A stretch of 64,000 nucleotides of DNA from Bacteroidota bacterium (GCA_017303895.1 JAFLBF010000003.1:1-64000); one strand, 5' to 3'. Shown: positions 37,727-46,467, counted from the first letter of the stretch. The notes: generated by a model not told the origin, from the sequence alone. Made by a program: numbers and translations.

Positions 37727-39135
37727 TGACATTCTTCGACCGTAAATATTATCCTTTTGTTTTACTTTTTTTAGTAGTCCTTATTTCCCGTATTCCTTTC
37801 CTTTTTGCCGGATATGGAATTGAGGAAGATTCATGGGCTATTGCGCTTTCTACTTATTTAACGAAAACAACAGGCATTGTTGAACCTTCGCGTTTACCCG
37901 GGCATCCCGTACATGAATTTCCTTTGGTATGGACCTGGAACCTAGGGCATGTCTGGTTCAATTTTCTTTCGGCCTTTTTTAGCGCCACCGGTGCTTTGTT
38001 CTTTGCTTTGATCTTAAAGCATTTTAAATTCAAACATTATTTTATTGCTGCTTTGGCTTTCGCATTTATACCTGTGTATTATGTGAGTAGTACATACACT
38101 ATTGATTTTGTATGGACAGAAGCATTTGTGTTGATTAGCTTATATTTATTGCTTCGCCAACAACTTATTGCAGCTGGTTTGTTCTTAGGTCTTGCTGTTG
38201 GTTGTAGGATCACCAGCGGTGCCATGCTCTTGCCTTTTATGATCATCATCTGGCAACAAGGCAACTGGAAACAAAATATCATTCCTCTTTTAAAGTTGGG
38301 AATCCCCATGGGGATTGTCGGTATTGCCTCTTTCATTCCGATCATGCTTCAGTTTGGTGCCGGATTTTTTATGTATTACGATCAGTTTCCTTATCCCTCT
38401 ATTCCGAAATTCATCTATAAGCTAACGTTTGGTGTGTTTGGTTTTGTGGGCATTGCGGCTATCTTTTGGGCAAAACTGTGGATATTAAAAAATAGAAAAT
38501 CGAATATGCAAGGACAGTTATTCGAGCAAGGCATCGATCGTAAAGTGATCATTGCTTCGTATGTTGTTTTGATCTTGTATTTTATCTCTTACCTGCGTCT
38601 TCCTCAAAAAGCAGGTTACATGATGCCGATCCTTCCATTTACCATTTTATTATTTGGTTATTATCTGGATTCCAAACGATTCAACCTGATCGCTTTTGCG
38701 TTTATTGTATCACCATTTGTATGCAGTATCAATTTAACCGATAAGATCCGTGGAGCGGAGTATTCCCGTTTTGCTTTGAAAGCAACAGTTTCCGGACAGG
38801 AAGTGTTCTTCGATATTTTTTCAGGACCTATTTTCTCTGATTATTCCAAACGCAAACAAAAATTAAAATATACCGATGCTGTGATCGAAAGTGTTAGAGG
38901 TACAGCTAAAAAAACAGTGGTGATTGCCGGTTGGTGGTACAATGAGATCGAAACAAAAATGCTGACACGCAAAAGAAATAAATTGGTGAGATACGAAGCC
39001 TACATAGATGAAGCAACTATCAGAAAATACATGAATGAGGGATATCGTATCACTTATTTGCCGGAACAAAATAAATACAATGACCTCATGTATAAAATGC
39101 AAGTGACGGATTCATTAGCGGTGCCGTTTGAGTGA
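37726..39135 (+). CDS. GT39-like multi-pass membrane protein (putative glycosyltransferase)
   Basis: 469 residues with about ten membrane segments and a soluble C-terminal tail (about 355-469). The first loop 'AGYGIEEDSWAIALSTYL' has the acidic pair seen in GT-C enzymes of the PMT/ArnT type (GT39), which take lipid-linked sugars. Apart from that acidic pair there is little diagnostic sequence, so donor and acceptor are unknown. It overlaps rlmB by one base and follows it in an operon. A low-complexity intergenic stretch follows. Confidence 0.6.
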   Translation: MTFFDRKYYPFVLLFLVVLISRIPFLFAGYGIEEDSWAIALSTYLTKTTGIVEPSRLPGHPVHEFPLVWTWNLGHVWFNFLSAFFSATGALFFALILKHFKFKHYFIAALAFAFIPVYYVSSTYTIDFVWTEAFVLISLYLLLRQQLIAAGLFLGLAVGCRITSGAMLLPFMIIIWQQGNWKQNIIPLLKLGIPMGIVGIASFIPIMLQFGAGFFMYYDQFPYPSIPKFIYKLTFGVFGFVGIAAIFWAKLWILKNRKSNMQGQLFEQGIDRKVIIASYVVLILYFISYLRLPQKAGYMMPILPFTILLFGYYLDSKRFNLIAFAFIVSPFVCSINLTDKIRGAEYSRFALKATVSGQEVFFDIFSGPIFSDYSKRKQKLKYTDAVIESVRGTAKKTVVIAGWWYNEIETKMLTRKRNKLVRYEAYIDEATIRKYMNEGYRITYLPEQNKYNDLMYKMQVTDSLAVPFE

Positions 39136-39203
39136 TGTGGGATTGTTGATTGGTGAAGGAGGATTTAGGATTGTGGGTTTGATGATTTGTGATTGAGGAT
39201 TGA
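39136..39203. repeat. GATTG/GGATT word repeat
   Basis: Degenerate tandem words (GTGGGATTGTTGATTGGTG, GAGGATTTAGGATTGTGGG, GATTGAGGATTGAATG) fill the start of the gap after the GT39-like gene. Comparable words follow the ubiD-like gene at 46468-46510. It is non-coding. Confidence 0.5.
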
Positions 39204-39205
39204 AT

Positions 39206-39245
39206 GTCAGTTCGAGTGGCGAGGAACGAGCTGTATCGAGAACGC
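39206..39245. repeat. GTCAGTTCGAGTGG...GTATCGAGAAC element
   Basis: A 40-bp string begins GTCAGTTCGAGTGGCG and ends TGTATCGAGAAC; its ends are partly complementary (GTTC with GAAC). I recall similar GTCAGTTCGAGTG...TATCGAGAAC strings as dispersed intergenic repeats in other Bacteroidota, which was not checked. Confidence 0.5.
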
Positions 39246-39263
39246 TTGAGGATTGAAATTTTC

Positions 39264-39300
39264 AACACAGGGAAACAGAGGGCACGGAGATTCACAGAGA
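39264..39300. repeat. CACAGAG-word repeat
   Basis: AACACAGGGAAACAGAGGGC followed by ACGGAGATTCACAGAGA: a series of CACAGRG words. It is related to the string at 1326-1368 and lies 41 bp before the C1 peptidase gene. Confidence 0.5.
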
Positions 39301-39340
39301 ATTAAATGAATGTTTTTAATCGAATACTAAAATAAATACA

Positions 39341-40570
39341 ATGAAAAAAATAACACGATCATTATTGTTAGCAGCAGTTGCAATATCTTCAGCTACAGCA
39401 CAGGAAAACAAGAACAAGGCGATCTTTAAAGAGCGTAACCTTGGTTTTTATGAGCAGATCAAAAAAGGGAATGAAGCATTTAATGCTCCTAAATCAACAA
39501 CACCTATGGTGTTTAAAATGGATTATTCGAATGTGGATCTTCCAAAGTCGGCTTCAGAATTTAAAACTGTTTTTGCACAAAAACCGGAGTCGCAGGGTGA
39601 AACAAATACCTGCTGGTGTTTTTCAACCACTTCATTCTACGAATCGGAGATCAAGCGTTTATCCAATCAGGATGTTCAATTGTCGGAGTTGTACACCGTG
39701 TATTGGGAAACAGTAGAGAAAGCAAAGTTATTTGTTGAAACACGCGGAACTTCTGCTTTTGATGAAGGATCAGAAACCAATGCTGTTGCACGTATGATGA
39801 AAAAATACGGTGTGGTTCCATTGGATGCCTATAATGGAATGAAAGCCGGACAGCCCTTCCACGATCACAAAAAAATGTTCGAGGAATTAAAAGCCTATTT
39901 AGATGGTGTGAAAAAAGCAACGGCATGGAACAGTGATGTAGTGGTTGCCACTGTAAAGTCGATCATGAATCATTACATTGGTGAGCCACCCACAAGTGTT
40001 ACCATTGCAGGAAAAAAAATGACACCACAGGAATATTTGAAAAATGTTACCAAATTGAATTTAGATGATTATGTAGATTTTATGTCTTTAATGGAAAAAC
40101 CATATTGGATACAAGCCGAATACAAAGTGCCGGATAACTGGTGGAGATCTGCCGATTATTACAATGTGCCATTGGATGATTTTATGAACATTGTTCGTTC
40201 TGCCATTAAGAATGGTTATTCTATTTCAATTGGTGGCGATGTTTCGGAAAGTGGTATTGATAGTAAATACGGAGCATGTATGGTTCCAAGTTATGATATT
40301 CCTTCGGCTTACATTGATGAGAATGCACGTCAGATGCGTTTCACGAATGGTTCAACAACCGATGATCATGCCATGCATTTAGTAGGTTATGCCGAACGTT
40401 CAAATGGTATGTGGTATTTGATCAAAGATTCAGGGGCAGGCGGACATACCAATCCAACAGCACCGGGTTACTGGTATATGCACGAAGATTACATCAAATT
40501 AAAAATGATGACATTGACCTTGCATAAAGATGCTGTGAAAGAGGTGTTAGCAAAATTTCAAAAGAAGTAA
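39341..40570 (+). CDS. Secreted C1-family (bleomycin hydrolase/PepC-like) cysteine peptidase
   Basis: 409 residues. It has a signal peptide (1-20, ending ATAQ), so it acts in the periplasm or outside, unlike cytoplasmic PepC. The papain-fold residues are Gln85 (SQGETNT, oxyanion hole), Cys91 (TCWCFSTTSFYESE) and His343 (DDHAMHLVGYA). The position that is Asn in papain and PepC ('KVENSWG') is Asp363 here (YLIKDSGAG). Whether this changes activity is unknown; the other residues and the 'GYWYMHEDYIKLKMM' end suggest a folded peptidase. It is probably transcribed alone. Confidence 0.87.
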   Translation: MKKITRSLLLAAVAISSATAQENKNKAIFKERNLGFYEQIKKGNEAFNAPKSTTPMVFKMDYSNVDLPKSASEFKTVFAQKPESQGETNTCWCFSTTSFYESEIKRLSNQDVQLSELYTVYWETVEKAKLFVETRGTSAFDEGSETNAVARMMKKYGVVPLDAYNGMKAGQPFHDHKKMFEELKAYLDGVKKATAWNSDVVVATVKSIMNHYIGEPPTSVTIAGKKMTPQEYLKNVTKLNLDDYVDFMSLMEKPYWIQAEYKVPDNWWRSADYYNVPLDDFMNIVRSAIKNGYSISIGGDVSESGIDSKYGACMVPSYDIPSAYIDENARQMRFTNGSTTDDHAMHLVGYAERSNGMWYLIKDSGAGGHTNPTAPGYWYMHEDYIKLKMMTLTLHKDAVKEVLAKFQKK

Positions 40571-40589
40571 TTAACAATTGTATAACGTA

Positions 40590-40628
40590 TTTTTAATATT
40601 CCTAATTTTACTTCCGTAATATTAAAAA
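40590..40628 (+). promoter_or_regulatory. A/T inverted repeat before the SRPBCC gene
   Basis: TTTTTAATATT (40590-40600) and AATATTAAAAA (40618-40628) form a perfect 11-bp inverted repeat with 17 nt between. It ends 7 nt before the ATG at 40636. It may be an operator, or the end of the peptidase transcript. Confidence 0.4.
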
Positions 40629-40635
40629 AGCAATT

Positions 40636-41031
40636 ATGCCAACGATACAACAAACGTATGAAATGAATGCTACTGCCGAGGAAGTGTTTGAAGCACTTGT
40701 GAATTCTGAGATCATTCAGATCTGGAGTCAGGATGAGGCAAAGATGAGTGATCAGGTAGGAGGAAGTTTTATGTTGTGGGGCGGACAAATGTTTGGAACA
40801 AACCTAGAAGTAGTTAAGAATAAAAAATTAGTGCAAGAATGGTGTTATGATCAGTGGGATGCTCCTTCAAAAGTAACCTTCACGATCAAAACCAAAGGAA
40901 AGAAAACAGTTGTAGAATTATTGCACGAAGATGTTCCTGAAAAATCCTTAAAAAGCATTACCGAAGGTTGGAATGATTATTACTTAGGTGCTATGCAGGA
41001 AATGTTTGAAACAGAAAAAATGAAAAAATAA
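40636..41031 (+). CDS. SRPBCC (AHSA1-like) domain protein
   Basis: 131 residues, a single START/Bet v1-like fold: 'IQQTYEMNATAEEVFEALVNSEIIQIWSQDEAKM' at the N-terminus and a C-terminal helix 'EGWNDYYLGAMQEMFETEKM'. 'GGSFMLWGGQMFGTNLEV' is typical of the AHSA1 (Hsp90 activator homologue 1) branch. Such small proteins bind hydrophobic ligands or chaperones; the role here is unknown. It is cytoplasmic and a single gene with its own terminator. Confidence 0.85.
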   Translation: MPTIQQTYEMNATAEEVFEALVNSEIIQIWSQDEAKMSDQVGGSFMLWGGQMFGTNLEVVKNKKLVQEWCYDQWDAPSKVTFTIKTKGKKTVVELLHEDVPEKSLKSITEGWNDYYLGAMQEMFETEKMKK

Positions 41032-41050
41032 TTAATACACTAAATAACAG

Positions 41051-41077
41051 AACGCCTTCCAACCGGAAGGCGTTTTT
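41051..41077 (+). terminator. Terminator after the SRPBCC gene
   Basis: AACGCCTTCC (41051-41060) pairs with GGAAGGCGTT (41065-41074), loop AACC, followed by T. It lies 20 nt after the stop. Confidence 0.88.
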
Positions 41078-41152
41078 GCTTTAAGATCAATATTTACGTT
41101 TCCACATTTTTACGAAAGCTATAAAATCAATTTTTGAAATATAAATAGTTTC

Positions 41153-41337
41153 GAAGCTGCGCGTGAGCCTGAAAACATGGGGAGCAGACGTGAGGTGAAC
41201 GTTTTTTTATTAAAAGATCAAAGGATGTAACGGCCTTTGGCTGGTATGTCATCCGTAGATCTTTATAAAAAAACGAGAGGCGGGGAGGATTCATGTTTTC
41301 TTGATTTTTTCTTTCTTTTTGATCAAGCAAAAAGAAA
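41153..41337. repeat. Structured repeat, copy 1 (nested inverted repeats plus 38-bp tail)
   Basis: This fills most of a 358-bp gene-free gap. From outside in, the stems are GAAAACATG/CATGTTTTC (41171-41179 with 41292-41300), CGTTTTTTTAT..AAAGATC with its near-complement (41200-41219 with 41258-41275) and GGATG/CATCC (41223-41227 with 41250-41254). It begins with GAAGCTGCGCGTGAGC (41153-41168). It ends with a 38-bp tail (41300-41337) containing a 10-bp hairpin TTTCTTTTTG/CAAAAAGAAA. The tail is repeated at 46699-46736 with one difference. Confidence 0.7.
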
Positions 41338-41389
41338 TATAAAAAAGCAAGCCTTAAATTAAATCAGCATTTTTCAATATCTTTAAGAA

Positions 41390-41848
41390 ATGAAACCACT
41401 ACTTTCCCTCATCTCACTATTTGTACTATTCTCCTGTTCGCCTTCTAAAAACGAAGAAACCTCTTTTACCTGGTTAGAAGGAGAATGGAAAGGAATGGAA
41501 ACCGATAGTTCTTACTTTTTTGAAAATTGGAAAGCTACTGCTACCGGTTGGGATGGAGCAGGAGGAATGGTGATGAACAAGGATACTGTATTCTTTGAAG
41601 CGATCGCTATTATTAAAAAAGAAAACGATTTTTACTATCATGTAGCCGCAGAAGGAAATGAAACACCTGTTGATTTTAAATATCTTGGAATAATAAAAGA
41701 TACAGCCGTATTCGAAAATAAAACGCACGATTTCCCTCAACGTATTGTCTATTATTTTAAAGAAAAAGGAAAACTCTTTGCTATGATAGACGGCCAACTG
41801 GATGGTAGGTACCAAAAACAGGAATTTCCACTGCACAGCGCTAAATAA
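41390..41848 (+). CDS. DUF6265-type lipoprotein
   Basis: 152 residues. A lipoprotein signal (lipobox FSC, Cys16) places it in the envelope. The single domain begins 'FTWLEGEWKGMETDSSYFENW'-like and continues 'GGMVMNKDTVFFEAIAI' and 'FENKTHDFPQRIVYYF', the pattern of DUF6265 (a lipocalin-like beta-barrel of unknown ligand). It is a single gene between two repeat-rich gaps. No function is claimed. Confidence 0.75.
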   Translation: MKPLLSLISLFVLFSCSPSKNEETSFTWLEGEWKGMETDSSYFFENWKATATGWDGAGGMVMNKDTVFFEAIAIIKKENDFYYHVAAEGNETPVDFKYLGIIKDTAVFENKTHDFPQRIVYYFKEKGKLFAMIDGQLDGRYQKQEFPLHSAK

Positions 41849-41892
41849 CTCGTCATTATTTGCATTAAATTAAATTTGTTATTTAATGCTTC

Positions 41893-41998
41893 TTTTCGAA
41901 GCAGCGCGCGAGCAATGAAATTATACCTGCCTGTTGGCAGACAGGTGATACCGGCCAATCGTTACTGTTTTGCCCTTGCAGGTGTTATCACCTGCAAG
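41893..41998. repeat. Degenerate palindrome and hairpin cluster
   Basis: GAAGCAGCGCGCGAGC sits near 41900, almost the same word as at 41153. Then comes ACCTGCCTG..CAGACAGGT (41925-41946), a degraded copy of the palindrome at 5278-5297. A perfect 10-bp hairpin CTTGCAGGTG/CACCTGCAAG follows (41975-41984 with 41989-41998, loop TTAT). CACCTG can also pair with CAGGTG at 41942-41947, so two folds compete. The 239-bp gap holds no gene. Confidence 0.55.
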
Positions 41999-42087
41999 TA
42001 GTTCATACAAAGGATAATTCCTGTTCTAAAATTTTAATAGGTTAATTTCCACTATTTCCGTAAATTTATATTCTATATTTAAAGAAT

Positions 42088-44526
42088 ATGAAAAAGTTAT
42101 TTTTCTCCCTGTTCATTCCCGCTATTGTTGGTTTTTCAGCAAATGCACAAACTTGTCAGTTAAGCAAAGGGCATCAACACAATGCTCCTTCTAATCCAAA
42201 AGAAATGCGTGCCAGCAACCTGCGTAGCGATACCATTGATGTTTTGAACTATACCATTAATCTCAATATCACTGATTTTACAACAAATACCATTAGTGGA
42301 AACACGGTTGTAAAGTTTACTCCGAAACAAAACAACATCAGCACCATTGATCTTGATCTTCTGGAGTTGATAGTTGATTCAGTAGAAGTTAGTTCAAACA
42401 ACTTAACATATACATACAACGATACTTTGCTGTCTGTTCAATTAGGGAATACGTATAATGTGAATGATACAGTAGATCTGACTGTTCACTATCATGGTAC
42501 ACCGCAAGGTGATGCTTCCGGCTGGGGTGGATTCTATTTTCAAAGTGGCTATGCCTATAACTTAGGTGTTGGCTTTGCTGCCGATCCGCATGTGTATGGT
42601 CGCGTTTGGTTTCCTTGCTTTGATAATTTTGTGGAGCGTTCCAGCTATGAATTCAATATCGTTACCAATAACGGAAAAACATCTTATTGCAATGGTTATT
42701 TAGCATCCGATACTACTGATGGAAGTGGTAATCGCACTCGCAAATGGATCATGGAAGAGCAGATCCCTACTTATCTCGCTTCAGTGGCGGTGGCAGCATA
42801 CACACAGGTGAATCAAACGTATAATGGCATCAATGGTCCAACACCAATTGTATTAACCGCTTTGCCTGCTGATACTACCAACGTAAAAAATTCATTCGTG
42901 AATTTAAATACGGCTTTATCAACCTACGAAAACCATTTTGGTCCATACCTGTGGAACAGAGTAGGATATTGTATGGTGCCCTTCAATTCAGGTGCGATGG
43001 AGCATGCTACCAATATTGCCTACCCTCGTGCAACTGCTAATGGAACATTGCAATATCAAACTTTATATGCACACGAATTATCGCATCATTGGTTTGGCGA
43101 CCTTGCTACCTGCCGCACAGCAGAAGATATGTGGTTGAATGAAGGCTGGGCTCGTTATTGTGAATTTCTGTTCACTGAAGCACTGAGCGGACCGAATGCT
43201 TATAAAAGCGCGGTGAGTATCAACCATGAAGATAACCTGCATTTTAATATTGTAAAAGAAGGAGCACTCAGTCTTTCCAACATCCCTCATGCCTATACGT
43301 ATGGCGATCATGTGTATAACAAAGGAGCCGATGTAGCGCATACAATGCGTGGATATTTAGGCGACAGTACTTTTTTTGCCGGAGTGAAAGCTTATTTAGC
43401 ACAGCACAATTATGATGATGTGTCGAGTGCCGATTTTATGAACGATCTTACCACCATTACAGGAGTGGACATGTCCTATTTTTTTGATGATTGGGTGAAC
43501 AATCCCGGATGGTGCCATTTTTCAATCGATTCATTTACTGTTACACCACAAGGAAGTGATTATGAAGTATTGGTGTACATGAAACAAAAACTTACTGCTG
43601 CGCCTCACTATTATCAAAAAGTACCTTTGAATTTAACTTTTAAAGACGCAGCATTTAATGAGCACACATCCAGAGTTGTAATGAATGGCCAATACGGAAC
43701 CTTCACGGTGGTTGTGCCTTTTGATCCTGCTTTTGTGGCGGTGAACATGGATGAAAAAATTTCTCACGCAGTAGCTCCTGCCTATAAAGTGATCAGCACT
43801 ACCGGTGCACATAATTTGACGAATGCCAAAATGAATTTAACGGTGAATGCCATTGTTGATTCTGCTTTTGTGCGTGTGGAACACAACTACACAGCACCCG
43901 ATACATTTAAAATTGCCGGTATGGGTTATCGTTTATCACCTAACCATTACTGGAGAGTGGATGGTATTCTTCCTGCCGTATTTAAAGCAAAAGCAGTTTT
44001 GAATTATGATGGTCGTACCTCTTCATTTGCGGGAAACATGTGGCTCGACAATCAATTGGTCACCACCTTTGAAGACAGTCTGGTATTGATGTACAGAAGA
44101 AATGCAGCGGATGATTGGAAAGTCTATCCGTATTACACCAAAAGTTTTTCCGGTAGCAATAATGATAAACGCGGTACCATCACCATCGATACACTTGAAC
44201 TAGGGGAATATGTTTTTGCAATGCAGGATGCGGCACTAGGAATTACAGAAGCAGCCATGAAAGGCGATGCTCAGTTAACATTATATCCGAATCCGGTGAA
44301 GAACGAATTAAAAGTTGACATCTCTAAATTAAAAGTAGCCCCTACCGATAAGTTGATCCTTACGGTCACTGATCTTAACGGAAAAATTATCAGAACAGAA
44401 CGCTGGACAGCCCAGCAATCTTTGAATAGTATTAACACTTCTGCATTCTCCAATGGCATTTATGTACTGTCAGTCAGTACCGGAAACAAGCCACTGGCGC
44501 AAAGTAAATTCATAGTTTCACATTAA
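42088..44526 (+). CDS. M1-family metallopeptidase secreted by the type IX system
   Basis: 812 residues in the order: signal peptide (1-20, ending ANAQ), N-terminal beta domain, M1 catalytic domain (about 240-480), further beta domains, and a C-terminal T9SS type A sorting domain (about 730-812, 'LTLYPNPVKNELKVD' ... 'FSNGIYVLSVSTG'). Zinc ligands are His329 and His333 (HELSHHW) and Glu352; Glu330 is the catalytic base. The exopeptidase motif GAMEN reads GAMEH (302-306), with His306 for Asn. The sorting tail predicts surface attachment or release. It is probably a nutrient-scavenging aminopeptidase. A single gene. Confidence 0.92.
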   Translation: MKKLFFSLFIPAIVGFSANAQTCQLSKGHQHNAPSNPKEMRASNLRSDTIDVLNYTINLNITDFTTNTISGNTVVKFTPKQNNISTIDLDLLELIVDSVEVSSNNLTYTYNDTLLSVQLGNTYNVNDTVDLTVHYHGTPQGDASGWGGFYFQSGYAYNLGVGFAADPHVYGRVWFPCFDNFVERSSYEFNIVTNNGKTSYCNGYLASDTTDGSGNRTRKWIMEEQIPTYLASVAVAAYTQVNQTYNGINGPTPIVLTALPADTTNVKNSFVNLNTALSTYENHFGPYLWNRVGYCMVPFNSGAMEHATNIAYPRATANGTLQYQTLYAHELSHHWFGDLATCRTAEDMWLNEGWARYCEFLFTEALSGPNAYKSAVSINHEDNLHFNIVKEGALSLSNIPHAYTYGDHVYNKGADVAHTMRGYLGDSTFFAGVKAYLAQHNYDDVSSADFMNDLTTITGVDMSYFFDDWVNNPGWCHFSIDSFTVTPQGSDYEVLVYMKQKLTAAPHYYQKVPLNLTFKDAAFNEHTSRVVMNGQYGTFTVVVPFDPAFVAVNMDEKISHAVAPAYKVISTTGAHNLTNAKMNLTVNAIVDSAFVRVEHNYTAPDTFKIAGMGYRLSPNHYWRVDGILPAVFKAKAVLNYDGRTSSFAGNMWLDNQLVTTFEDSLVLMYRRNAADDWKVYPYYTKSFSGSNNDKRGTITIDTLELGEYVFAMQDAALGITEAAMKGDAQLTLYPNPVKNELKVDISKLKVAPTDKLILTVTDLNGKIIRTERWTAQQSLNSINTSAFSNGIYVLSVSTGNKPLAQSKFIVSH

Positions 44527-44620
44527 TTTGAACAGATTGTTTAACGTTTTTGTGAAATTTGTCAAAAAAATTGAACGATCATTAAACAAAAGCATTTTTT
44601 GTTTGTTTTAAACACGTAGT

Positions 44621-46465
44621 ATGGGATACCGCAACACGCTGGAATGTATTACCGACCTTGAAAAACATGGTCACCTCGTACGGATCAATGAAGAAGTTTC
44701 TTCTGATCTGGAAATGGCAGCAATACATTTGCGCGTGTTTGAAAATAAGGGTCCGGCTATTTTGTTTGAGAACATAAAAGGATGCCAGTTTAAGGCTGTT
44801 TCTAATTTGTATGGCGATACGGACCGTAGTAAGTTCATCTTCCGCGATACATTGGAAAAAGTAAAAGCACTTATCGACATTAAGAACAATCCGCTTGAAG
44901 CCATCAAGCATCCTTTTAAATATGCAAACCTTGCCGGCACAGCTTTTTCGGCCCTTCCGCGAAAGAGTTGGAGCAATCCCGTACTTCAGAACAGCACTAC
45001 CATCTCGGCTTTGCCGCAGATCAAATGCTGGAAGAATGACGGAGGTGCATTTATCACATTGCCACTGGTATATACCGAGGACATGGACAAACCCGGAGTG
45101 ATGAACTCCAACCTTGGAATGTACCGCATTCAGTTGAGTGGTAATGAATATGTGCAGGATAAAGAAATAGGTTTGCATTATCAGTTGCACCGCGGTATTG
45201 GTGTACATCAAACAAAAGCAAACGCCAAAGGACAACCTTTGAAAGTTAGCATCTTTGTTGGTGGACCACCATCACTCACTTTAGGAGCAGTAATGCCGCT
45301 TCCCGAAGGAATGAGCGAACTTACCTTTGCCGGTGCATTGGGCAACAGAAGGATACGTTATACGTATGATGCGGATGGATTTGCGATTGCTTCAGATGCT
45401 GATTTTGTAATTACCGGTTATGTTTATCCAAACCAGAATAAGCCCGAAGGTCCGTTTGGTGACCATTTAGGATATTATAGTTTAAAACATGATTTTCCGG
45501 TTATGCAAGTAAAAAATGTATATCATCGCGATGGCGCTATTTGGCCATTTACTGTGGTTGGTCGCCCACCACAGGAAGATACCGCTTTTGGTAATTTGAT
45601 CCATGAGATAGCAGGCAATGCTTTATCAACCGAAATTCCCGGATTGATCGATGTGCATGCCGTGGATGCTTCGGGCGTACATCCATTGTTATTAGCCATT
45701 GGCAGCGAACGATATACTCCGTATTATCAGGAGCGCAAACCACAGGAAATATTGACCATTGCTAACCATATTCTGGGAAGCGGACAATTAAGTTTAGCAA
45801 AATATTTATTCATCATAGCAGGGGAGGACAATCCTCAACTCACCACACATGATCTGGAAGACTATTTCAAACATGTGCTGGAGCGTGTTGACTGGACCCG
45901 CGATCTGCATTTCCACACCAACACCACTATTGATACATTGGATTATACAGGCAATGGATTGAACAGTGGAAGTAAAGTAGTGGTAGCCGTTGCAGGCGAA
46001 AAGAAAAGAGAACTGGTGAACGAACTGGCGGGTGATTTTTCATTACCTCCCGGCTTTACCAATGCCAAAGTGGTGATGCCCGGAATAATTGCTGTTACAG
46101 CACCTAAATTCACTACGGCTCAAGCAGCTGAAGAGGAAATGGCGAAATTCACTTCTTATCTAAAAGAATACAATACCATTAATTTGCGTGGCTTCCCGAT
46201 GATCATTGTATGTGATGACAGTGATTTTGTGGCGAAGAACATCAATAACTATTTATGGGTAACCTATACCCGCAGCAATCCTTCGCATGATATTTATGGA
46301 ATAGGTAGTTTTACCGAAAACAAACATTGGGGTTGTAAAGGTTCATTGGTGATAGATGCACGCATCAAACCACACCATGCACCACCATTAGAAAAAGATC
46401 CTGAAATTGAAAAGCGCGTAGATGCTTTAGGCGCCAAAGGCGGTTCCCTGCATGGAATAATTTAG
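44621..46465 (+). CDS. UbiD-family prenyl-FMN decarboxylase
   Basis: 614 residues, the long UbiD form. Family blocks include 'ILFENIKGCQFKAVSNLYG', 'HYQLHRGIGVHQTKA', 'GGPPSLTLGAVMPLPEGMSE' and the active-site EGPFGDHLGYYS, whose Glu and Asp face the prenyl-FMN. UbiD enzymes decarboxylate aromatic or unsaturated acids. In Bacteroidota such long forms may act in quinone biosynthesis or aromatic metabolism, but the substrate is not readable here. No ubiX-like flavin prenyltransferase gene is in the window. Confidence 0.88.
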   Translation: MGYRNTLECITDLEKHGHLVRINEEVSSDLEMAAIHLRVFENKGPAILFENIKGCQFKAVSNLYGDTDRSKFIFRDTLEKVKALIDIKNNPLEAIKHPFKYANLAGTAFSALPRKSWSNPVLQNSTTISALPQIKCWKNDGGAFITLPLVYTEDMDKPGVMNSNLGMYRIQLSGNEYVQDKEIGLHYQLHRGIGVHQTKANAKGQPLKVSIFVGGPPSLTLGAVMPLPEGMSELTFAGALGNRRIRYTYDADGFAIASDADFVITGYVYPNQNKPEGPFGDHLGYYSLKHDFPVMQVKNVYHRDGAIWPFTVVGRPPQEDTAFGNLIHEIAGNALSTEIPGLIDVHAVDASGVHPLLLAIGSERYTPYYQERKPQEILTIANHILGSGQLSLAKYLFIIAGEDNPQLTTHDLEDYFKHVLERVDWTRDLHFHTNTTIDTLDYTGNGLNSGSKVVVAVAGEKKRELVNELAGDFSLPPGFTNAKVVMPGIIAVTAPKFTTAQAAEEEMAKFTSYLKEYNTINLRGFPMIIVCDDSDFVAKNINNYLWVTYTRSNPSHDIYGIGSFTENKHWGCKGSLVIDARIKPHHAPPLEKDPEIEKRVDALGAKGGSLHGII

Positions 46466-46467
46466 AA

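Noticed and set aside
41127-41330. Minus-strand 67-codon frame in the gap before the DUF6265 gene
   Set aside because: It lies over the nested inverted repeats and 38-bp tail, and its sequence is not protein-like.
44582-45235. Minus-strand 217-codon frame opposite the UbiD-family gene
   Set aside because: It has no recognisable domain and odd composition, and lies within a well-conserved coding sequence on the other strand.
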